A DNA stretch of 64,000 nucleotides. Source: Acidobacteriota bacterium. GTDB taxonomy: Bacteria > Acidobacteriota > Vicinamibacteria > Fen-336. Shown here one piece after another: positions 57,584-64,000 of this stretch. The stretch lies in contig WYBL01000151.1 of the NCBI GenBank assembly GCA_011526565.1, positions 1-64,000 on the forward strand, written 5' to 3'. Every line of letters starts with the position of its first letter. The stretch's first letter is position 1. The position numbers were made by a program, and so were the translations under genes. Below the pieces are notes generated by a model, which saw only the letters and a program-made list of their open reading frames with translations, was not told the DNA's origin and ran no database searches.

Positions 57584-60500
57584 GCAGCGACAAGGAACTC
57601 GTCGGCATCCACGGCGCCATCGACCTCGACGGCAGTCCGGCGGTCGACGCCCTCGAGAAGGTCGAGGAGCGCGTTCTCAAGGTCACCCGGGCGACCGAAC
57701 GCGCGTTCCTCAACTGGCAGAAGCGCGTCGACAACGCCCTCTCCGTGCTCAAGGGGCACGGTGCGACAGAGAGCCTGGCCGTGCTTGAGCAGGCCGTTGC
57801 GAAGGCGGGCGGCGCGGCCGCCCTCAACGCCCAGCAGATCGAGGCGCTCGGGAAGAAGATCGAGAAGCTGGCCACCCAGGGTGGTCAGGTGCCGGCGTCG
57901 CTCGCCGCCGTCGTGGACCGCATGAAGCAGATGCGGGAAGAGGCCGCTCGCACCGAGGCTGCCTCGCGGAACCTCGAGGGGTTCCGGGGGCGCGTGAAGG
58001 CGCTCACCGACGAGATCCTGGGCCGGGCCGCCGGCCAGCGCGTCGCTGAGCTGGCCAAGGCGATCCAGAACGCCGGCGGCGTGGGTGCCCTCGCGGGCCC
58101 GCAGCTCGAGCGCGTGCGCAAGGAGGTCAGCGCGCTCGCAGCCGAGGGCGCGAAGCTCCCGGCGTCGCTCCAGGGGCTCGTCGAGCAGAAGTCGAAGGTC
58201 CTCGAGGTCGGCGAGGCGATCGCCGGCGGCGCCGGCCTCAAGGGCGCCCTGCTCGGCGCGGTGCCGGCCGCCGCCGCCGTCGTCGCCGTGGCAGGGGTCC
58301 TCTCCGGCACGCTCCTGGCTGTGGCCTCCGCGTCGGTCGCATCGACCAGGGCCTTCATGGAGACCTCGGCGTCGCTGACGGACCTGTCGAACGAGACGGA
58401 CATCGCAACCGAGGATCTGCAGCGGCTCAAGTTCATCGCCGAGGCCGCGAACATCAGCGGCGAGGAGCTGGCGAAGGGCGTCGCGAAGATGGAGCGCGAG
58501 CTCATCAAGAGCCCGCAGTCCTTCGATGCGCTCGGACTCTCTGTCGACAGGCTCCTGAAGATGAAGCCGGAGGAGCGGTTCCTCGAGATCGTCGCGGCGC
58601 TGGGGCGCATTCCGGACTCGGCCAAGCGGAGCGCCGCGGCGCAGGAGATCTTCGGGCAGGCCGCCTCGGGGGTCCTCCGCCTGGTCAAGGAGGACGTTGG
58701 TTCGCTCAGTGCGGCCTACGAGCGACTCGGAATCCAGATCGACGAGAAGGCCGTCGCTGCCGGTGATCGCCTCGACGAGAGCTTGCGGCTGCTGACGCTG
58801 ACCTGGGAACGGTTCGCCCTGAAGATCGGCGAGTTCGCCGCCCAGAGCGGCCTCGTGAACATGATGGATCGGGCGACGGAAGCGATCGGCCGCCTGAACC
58901 GTGCCCTGTCGGACAAGGGGACCCTGGCGAACATTCGAGAGATCGCCCGCGCGATGACGCGCGGAATCGACCCCTCGGGCGCGCTTCAGGCCGGCGCCGA
59001 TTGGGTCGCCGCTTGGGCGCGTACGCCTGCCACGCCTTCCACGTTGACGATCCAGCGCCCGGCGGGTGGCGCTGGCGAGGCCCAGAACGGGGTCCGGAAC
59101 ACGGCAGACGACGCGGCCGGGCAGGCCGCTGAGGCCGAGCGCCTGGCCCGCGAGCGGGCCGCCGCGAAAGAGCGAGAGGAACTCCACAAGCGCGAGGCCG
59201 AGTCGATCAAGAAGCTGGCCGAGGCGTACCGCGGCGCCGACCTCGCTCAGCAGGTCGAGCGGATCAGGAAAGCCTGGGCCAGTCTGCCGCCAGACGTGCA
59301 GGCGAGCGATCGGGCGCTCAAGGCCGTGGGTGAGGACCTGGAGCAGCTCAAGGCCAAGCTGGGCGGGCTCCCCGAGGATCTCGAGCGCCTGCGCCAGGCG
59401 GCGGCCGACGTCGGCGTGATGAAGCTGTCGCTTGGGCCGCTGTCCGGAGCGGAGCTCAGTCCCTTCAACGCAGGCCCCATGGCCGCCGAAGGCTTCGACA
59501 AGCAGCTCGAGGACCTCCTGGCGATCGATAGCCAGCGGGCCGCCGAGGCCGAACGCTACCTCGACTCGACCCAGATGACCGTCGAGCGCTTGCGCAGCCA
59601 GGGCCACAGCACCGAGGCGATCCGCGCTGCGCTGCAGAAGATGAAGGTCGACCAGGCTGTGATCGACAAGGTCACGGGCGAAACCGTGCAGAAGACGGCC
59701 ACCTGGGCCCAGACCCTTCAGAACATCGCGAATCAGCTGTCCGCGATGGGCACCGCCGGCGGCCTGCTGGGAAAGGTCCTGGGCGGCGCCGCCGGAATCG
59801 GCTCGATGCTCGAGGAAGGCGGTGCGCTCTCGGGTCTCTTCGGGAAGAACGGCAAGGGCCTCGGCGGCCTGTTCTCCGGTGGCTTCTCGAGTATCGCGAA
59901 GAACTGGAGCGGCGCCCTCGCGGCCGGCATGGCGGCCTTCGACATCGGGAAGACGATCGTCGGCCTCTTCAAGAAGACGGAGGCGCAGAAGGCGGCGGCC
60001 GACGTCGGCCGCGACATGGGGGTCAAGATCTCCAAGGCGCTGGCGGAGAAGATCGGCGAGGACAGCAAGCGCCTCGGCGACAGGGTCGCCGCCTCACTCA
60101 AGAACCTGAAGGGGATCATCGACGAGGCCGGCGGCATCGCGGGCTTCGGCTTCGACAGGGCGACGTCGAAGGCGCGCGACCTGTTCTCGATGATCCAGAC
60201 CGGGAAGCTCTCCGTGAAGGAGGCGGGGGAGAGCTTCAACGCCGTGTTCGGCGACCTGGCCGAGCACCTCGAGAAGACGAAGGGCCTCGCGTCCGACCAG
60301 TTCCTCGAGCTGATGAAGCTCGACGCGCAGTACGGGACCCAGAGCCAGGCGGTCAAGGACTACCTCGGCCGCCGCGTCGACGCGCTGCAGGGGAACCTCG
60401 ACACCCTGCTGCAGGGCGGGATCTCGACGCAGGCCGGCGCGACAGCGATCGGCGCGTCGCTGGCAGCCGCGTTCAACCAGGCGATCCAGTCGGGCGCATC

Positions 60501-61371
60501 CGGGTTCGACGCGATCAAGGACCTGATGCCCCAGATCGAGGCCTTCGAGGCGCAGCTCGCCGAGATGGGCCTCTCCGGCGGTGCAGCGTTCGAGCAGCTC
60601 CGCGGTATGGCCGCACTCGCCGGCGACGAGGTCGCGGGTCCGCTCATCGAGAAGTTCCGCGCAGCGGCCGGTGCCATGACCGAGCTCCACAACATGGGGC
60701 TGCTCAACCAGGAGACGTTCGCGGGCTTCGCCGCCGAGGCTGGTGCCGCCTACGAGAAGCTGCGCGAGGAAGGGAAGGCGGGGTCGGATGCGATGCGCCT
60801 GCTGCAGCCCGACCTGCAGCGCATCTGGGAGCTCAAGAAGAAGAACAACTTCGAGGTCGACGAGGCGACGGCGAAGTTGCTGGCGGAGGCGGAGGCTGCG
60901 GGCATCGTCGGCGAGGCCCACATGTCAGCCGAGGAGCGCACCGCGACCGCGATGGACAAGGTCGCGAGCATCCTCGAGAAGATCGCGGAGAAGTGGGGGA
61001 TCGTCACCCAGGGCGTCAACGACTACGCCGACGCCGTCGATGGTCTTCCGACCCCGGGAGTGCCGGGTGGTGGGCCGGGCGGGGGCTATGGCGGTGGGTG
61101 GTCGCCGCCGCCGGCCCCCGACTACCCCGGCTTCGCGAGCGGCGGCGCCGCCGACTTCGGGCGCGAGAGCGTCGCGTTGCTCCACGGCCGGGAGGCCGTG
61201 ATCCCTGCCGACCGCTCGAGCGGCATCGCGCGCGACGTGGCCGCGCAGATCACGGCCTTGATGGACACGGGCCTCGGGCGCGAGATCCGCGGCCTTCGTG
61301 ACGACATGCGGGCGCAGCAGCAACTCCTGCCGCGCGCGATCCGCGACGCGATTCTCTTGGGCGGAGCCTGA
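57580..61371 (+). CDS. Tail tape measure protein
   Basis: A 1263-residue tail-length protein. Coiled-coil start, hydrophobic stretches at about 225-260 and 720-800, and the C-terminal FASGGAADFGRESVALLHGR and EAVIP motif. At about 0.15 nm per residue, the tail would be about 190 nm (inference). ATG 57580 overlaps the chaperone stop (ATGA). Confidence 0.88.
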   Translation: MSSDKELVGIHGAIDLDGSPAVDALEKVEERVLKVTRATERAFLNWQKRVDNALSVLKGHGATESLAVLEQAVAKAGGAAALNAQQIEALGKKIEKLATQGGQVPASLAAVVDRMKQMREEAARTEAASRNLEGFRGRVKALTDEILGRAAGQRVAELAKAIQNAGGVGALAGPQLERVRKEVSALAAEGAKLPASLQGLVEQKSKVLEVGEAIAGGAGLKGALLGAVPAAAAVVAVAGVLSGTLLAVASASVASTRAFMETSASLTDLSNETDIATEDLQRLKFIAEAANISGEELAKGVAKMERELIKSPQSFDALGLSVDRLLKMKPEERFLEIVAALGRIPDSAKRSAAAQEIFGQAASGVLRLVKEDVGSLSAAYERLGIQIDEKAVAAGDRLDESLRLLTLTWERFALKIGEFAAQSGLVNMMDRATEAIGRLNRALSDKGTLANIREIARAMTRGIDPSGALQAGADWVAAWARTPATPSTLTIQRPAGGAGEAQNGVRNTADDAAGQAAEAERLARERAAAKEREELHKREAESIKKLAEAYRGADLAQQVERIRKAWASLPPDVQASDRALKAVGEDLEQLKAKLGGLPEDLERLRQAAADVGVMKLSLGPLSGAELSPFNAGPMAAEGFDKQLEDLLAIDSQRAAEAERYLDSTQMTVERLRSQGHSTEAIRAALQKMKVDQAVIDKVTGETVQKTATWAQTLQNIANQLSAMGTAGGLLGKVLGGAAGIGSMLEEGGALSGLFGKNGKGLGGLFSGGFSSIAKNWSGALAAGMAAFDIGKTIVGLFKKTEAQKAAADVGRDMGVKISKALAEKIGEDSKRLGDRVAASLKNLKGIIDEAGGIAGFGFDRATSKARDLFSMIQTGKLSVKEAGESFNAVFGDLAEHLEKTKGLASDQFLELMKLDAQYGTQSQAVKDYLGRRVDALQGNLDTLLQGGISTQAGATAIGASLAAAFNQAIQSGASGFDAIKDLMPQIEAFEAQLAEMGLSGGAAFEQLRGMAALAGDEVAGPLIEKFRAAAGAMTELHNMGLLNQETFAGFAAEAGAAYEKLREEGKAGSDAMRLLQPDLQRIWELKKKNNFEVDEATAKLLAEAEAAGIVGEAHMSAEERTATAMDKVASILEKIAEKWGIVTQGVNDYADAVDGLPTPGVPGGGPGGGYGGGWSPPPAPDYPGFASGGAADFGRESVALLHGREAVIPADRSSGIARDVAAQITALMDTGLGREIRGLRDDMRAQQQLLPRAIRDAILLGGA

Positions 61372-61380
61372 GGAGGGGCA

Positions 61381-62187
61381 GTGGGCTGGCAGAGCATGAA
61401 CCACGTCGTCGAGGGCCTCAGCCGACGGCAGATCTTCCGGGGCCACAAGAACTCGGCGACAGCGGAAGGCGCCGGTACCTATCACTCGCTGTGGCGGGTG
61501 GCGGGCCAGCCGAACGCTGGTGCCCTCCCGGCCGTGGCCAGCGCCGGCGGAGAGATCGTCTCGCGGGCGACCCTCGGCGCGATCCCGTTCGTCGCGCCCA
61601 CCAGCGGGCGAAAGCTGAAGCTGGTGCGGTTGCTCGTCCAGGGCGGGACCGTGGGGGCCTTCACCCTGGTCGACCGCGTCTGGCAGTGCTCCGGTTTGGT
61701 CCTCAACACGCTGGCCGAGCAGCCCGTCACCGCGCCTCCGGCCCTGACGCGGCACGCCGACGGCAAGGGCCTCGAGCTCTGGGGCGAGGTCTACACCGCC
61801 GGCGGCGCGACCGGGGCCACGTACTCGGTCAAGTACACCAACCAAGACGGCGTCGCGGCGCGCGTCGCCACCTACGTGCAGCCGGCGAACGCGCTGAGCG
61901 TTGGCCAGATGGTCCGCTTCGACCTGCAGGGGGACGACTACGGCGTCCGTGCTGTCGAGTCGCTCACGCTGTCGGCGTCGACGGGCACCGCCGGGGACTT
62001 CGGCCTCACGCTCTTGCGGCCGATCATCACGATCGGGGCGCCGGTGGCGAACCTGCCGGTTGCCGAGGGGCTCTTCGCGCTGAACCTGCCCGACGTCGAA
62101 GACCAGGCCTGCCTCGCCTGGCAGGTGCTCTGCTCGACGACGAACACCGGCCTCCTGCACTTCTGGGTCGCCCTGGGCGAGAACTGA
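61381..62187 (+). CDS. Tail protein, first of two tandem paralogues
   Basis: A 268-residue beta-rich protein with AEGAGTYHSLWRVAG, ATYVQPANALSVGQMVRF and GTAGDFGLTLLRPI. GTG 61381 has AGGAGGGG. It follows the tape measure, so is a distal tail or tip protein. The next gene repeats these three motifs. Confidence 0.7.
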   Translation: MGWQSMNHVVEGLSRRQIFRGHKNSATAEGAGTYHSLWRVAGQPNAGALPAVASAGGEIVSRATLGAIPFVAPTSGRKLKLVRLLVQGGTVGAFTLVDRVWQCSGLVLNTLAEQPVTAPPALTRHADGKGLELWGEVYTAGGATGATYSVKYTNQDGVAARVATYVQPANALSVGQMVRFDLQGDDYGVRAVESLTLSASTGTAGDFGLTLLRPIITIGAPVANLPVAEGLFALNLPDVEDQACLAWQVLCSTTNTGLLHFWVALGEN

Positions 62188-62996
62188 TGTCCTGGGCTGC
62201 TCAGAGCGACCTCCTCGCGGCGAGTCGTCGCCTCCAGCGGCGGCGCCTGCACAAGGCTTCCGCCTCCGCCGAGGGTGCCGGCACCTACCACTCTCTGTGG
62301 CGAGTCGCCGGCGACCCCGGCGCCGGAACCGTGCCCGCCGCGGGCGGCGCTGGCGGGGAGATCCCGATCCGGACGACTCTCGGTGGGCTCGCGCTCCTCA
62401 ACCCCAGCGGCGACCGCGTGCAGCGCGTCCTGCGTTGGCGGGGGCACAAGACCTCGACCGGAGTGCTGGTCATCTACGACCGGCTGTGGGCGTGCAGCGG
62501 GTTCAGCCTCAACGCGACGACCCCGCAGGCTGTCGTCGGCGCGCCGGCCCTCACGCGCCCCGATGCCCTCGGCGCCGGAGCTGAGCTCTGGGGCGAGGTC
62601 TACAGCGCCGGCGGCGCCGGAGCGGCGACGCTCACGGCCTCTTACACCGCTTCGGACGGCACGCCTGGGCGCGTCGCGACCTACGTGCAGCCGGCGAACG
62701 CCCTGAGCGTCGGCCAGATGGTGCGCTTCGAGCTCCAGGGTGCGGACTGGGGTCTCCGGTCCGTCGAGTCGCTCACGCTCGACGTCGGGACCGGGACCGC
62801 CGGGGACTTCGGGCTCACGATCCTGCGGCCGCTCGCCGCGATCCCGTTCCCCGTGGCGAACAGCCCGGGGGGCTTCGGATCGCTTGACCTCGAGCTGGCC
62901 GACCTGCCCTCTGGTGCCTGCCTCGCCCTGCAGATGCTCTGCACCGCGACCAACACCGGCCTGGTAGTGAGCGAGATCGAGGCCGGGGACGCCTGA
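62187..62996 (+). CDS. Tail protein, second of two tandem paralogues
   Basis: A 269-residue protein sharing the same motifs as the gene before it (AEGAGTYHSLWRVAG, ATYVQPANALSVGQMVRF, GTAGDFGLTILRPL) but differing elsewhere; so a duplication that has diverged. ATG 62187 overlaps the previous stop (TGATG). Confidence 0.7.
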   Translation: MSWAAQSDLLAASRRLQRRRLHKASASAEGAGTYHSLWRVAGDPGAGTVPAAGGAGGEIPIRTTLGGLALLNPSGDRVQRVLRWRGHKTSTGVLVIYDRLWACSGFSLNATTPQAVVGAPALTRPDALGAGAELWGEVYSAGGAGAATLTASYTASDGTPGRVATYVQPANALSVGQMVRFELQGADWGLRSVESLTLDVGTGTAGDFGLTILRPLAAIPFPVANSPGGFGSLDLELADLPSGACLALQMLCTATNTGLVVSEIEAGDA

Positions 62997-64000
62997 TGCC
63001 GCTGACCGTCGGCCAGGTCGCCCAGGGGTACAACGACGCGGGCCTCGACGCCTGGATGGATGGGACCGCGCTGGCTGCCCTGGGGGAATGGGACCAGGCC
63101 GGCGACGGCGAGGAACAGGCCTTCCCTGCGAAGAGCCTGCTCGAGCGCTTCTACTTCGAAGACGTCGAGACCGTGCGGCACCAGGTCGAGGTCGAGCTGC
63201 ACGGAGCCGGGGCTGGCTGGACGGACCTGACTCCTGACCTCCGGCTCGAAGCCAGCGGGCTGGGTGCGGGCTACGGCATCCGCGGCGCCGGCCCACTCGA
63301 CCGAGTCGCCGAGACCGGAACGCTCCGCTTCAACGTCGACAACTCGGCGCGGAACTCGGCCAAGACCGTCGGCTACTACTCCCCGGAGAACACGTTGCGG
63401 CGCCCTGGGTGGGGCTTCAACATCGGCGTGCGCTACTCGGTGACCTGGGACGGGACCACCAACACCCGGCACCTGGGCCAGCTCTCCGACATGCGCGTCA
63501 ACTCCGACCCGTACGGCCCGCGCGACGTCGCGTGCGTCTCGAGCGACTGGTTCGAGGTGGCCGCGAAGTGGCGCATCACCGGCGTCCCCACCTTGACCCA
63601 CGTGCGGGCCGACGAAGCGTTGGCGGCGCTGATCGCGGCCGCGCCGAAGCGGCCCCGCAAGGTCATCGCCGGCCAAGGGTCGGAGGTCTACGACTACACC
63701 TTCGACACCGCCCGCGGCGAGAGCGCCCTGCGGGAGGGCCAGCGGCTGGTCCAGTCTGAGTTCGGGATGCTGTTCATGCGTGGGTCGACCGACGGCGGCG
63801 GAGTGCTCGTCTTCGAGCCCAGAGGGGTCCGCCGCACGGCCGTTGCCGAGTTCGAACTCTCCGACTACGTCGACTTCGATGCGGACCAGGGCCTTGGGAG
63901 CGTGCGCAACAGGATCAAGGTCGGCGTCTTCCCCCGCCAGATCGACGCGTCGCCCGTGGTCCTGTTCACGCTCCAGTCGACGCCGACGCTGGCCCCGGGC
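62996..64000 (+). CDS. Tail protein, cut by window edge
   Basis: At least 335 residues (open to 64000): starts MPLTVGQVAQGYNDAGLDAW and includes TLRFNVDNSARNSAKTVG and YYSPEN, a pattern of phage tail proteins. ATG 62996 overlaps the previous stop (TGATG). Function: distal tail or receptor-binding region (inference). Confidence 0.65.
   Translation, partial: MPLTVGQVAQGYNDAGLDAWMDGTALAALGEWDQAGDGEEQAFPAKSLLERFYFEDVETVRHQVEVELHGAGAGWTDLTPDLRLEASGLGAGYGIRGAGPLDRVAETGTLRFNVDNSARNSAKTVGYYSPENTLRRPGWGFNIGVRYSVTWDGTTNTRHLGQLSDMRVNSDPYGPRDVACVSSDWFEVAAKWRITGVPTLTHVRADEALAALIAAAPKRPRKVIAGQGSEVYDYTFDTARGESALREGQRLVQSEFGMLFMRGSTDGGGVLVFEPRGVRRTAVAEFELSDYVDFDADQGLGSVRNRIKVGVFPRQIDASPVVLFTLQSTPTLAPG

Larger units (their letters stand above)
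26411..64000. mobile_element. Integrated HK97-like siphoviral prophage (left part; right end outside window)
   Basis: From the tRNA-derived fragment at 26411 onward the genes are phage: tyrosine recombinase, lysogeny genes, CI/Cro-like switch, early and replication genes, lysis, packaging, head and tail in siphovirus order. The host genes to the left change character abruptly. The prophage is at least 37.6 kb long; the other attachment site and any tail-fibre genes lie beyond 64000. All structural genes seen are open and correctly ordered, so it may be active, but this is not shown. Confidence 0.9.

Noticed and set aside
26509..64000. Satellite or gene transfer agent instead of a full phage
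   Set aside because: A full set of packaging, head, connector, tail and lysis genes plus integrase and repressor is present, which satellites and GTAs do not have.

Overview
The window is high-GC DNA with tightly packed genes. It holds two things: a stretch of host chromosome (about 1-26,410) and the left part of an integrated tailed-phage genome (about 26,411 to the right edge). The host looks like an aerobic Gram-negative bacterium. It has lipoprotein c-type cytochromes, a Sco-type copper chaperone, a MauG-type di-haem protein next to a cytochrome/barrel fusion, and a PilT ATPase. Gly-rich lipoproteins with Pro-Thr linkers in the phage suggest Acidobacteriota to me, but no rRNA or marker gene is present, so the phylum is a guess.

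Host part, left to right: a RegA-type response regulator, a lipoprotein cytochrome c and a CusF-Sco1 fusion (copper/redox); a two-gene 2-oxoacid:acceptor oxidoreductase with fused delta-alpha and beta-gamma subunits, then a LysN-type aminotransferase (both fit amino-acid catabolism); a sodium/solute symporter; a GYF-AIM24 protein; a prolidase strikingly like the animal enzyme; PilT; a CatA-like acetyltransferase with a DUF1444-like partner; four polytopic glycosyltransferase-like membrane proteins around a tRNA-Lys(CTT); an SDR that has lost its Tyr and Lys catalytic residues; a secreted HETGH protein; a dihydropyrimidinase; and a cytochrome-barrel/MauG pair.

The prophage starts at a tRNA 3'-end fragment (26,411-26,435) next to a tyrosine recombinase. 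A leftward block follows: a complete toxin-antitoxin-chaperone (HigB-HigA-SecB-like) operon, then lipoproteins and small membrane proteins under a Fis-type regulator, probably expressed in the lysogen. A divergent CI/Cro-like switch with a promoter-operator lies at 33,532-33,580. The rightward early operon (33,580-43,464) is a chain of small, translationally coupled genes, many with Cys-pair zinc-binding motifs, followed by an orphan ParB, a DUF2303-like protein and a putative replication protein. That last gene carries a cluster of CACGTG palindromes and direct repeats, a candidate origin or ParB-binding site.

Late genes follow HK97/siphovirus order, with lysis first: SLT-domain lysin, two lipoproteins, a membrane protein with an internal signal-peptidase-like site and an XhlA-like protein; then HNH, small and large terminase, portal, prohead protease, capsid, connector genes, tail tube, a tail chaperone pair with a CCCAAAC -1 frameshift site, tape measure, two tandem paralogous tail proteins and a tail gene cut by the window edge. 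A TTGACG promoter-like sequence, a structured leader and a hairpin with a T-rich tail precede both the lysis module and the capsid gene, suggesting that both late operons are controlled at the RNA level.

No gene-free stretch exceeds 300 bases. The largest gaps are 5,050-5,294 (nothing recognised) and 51,242-51,473 (capsid leader, described below).
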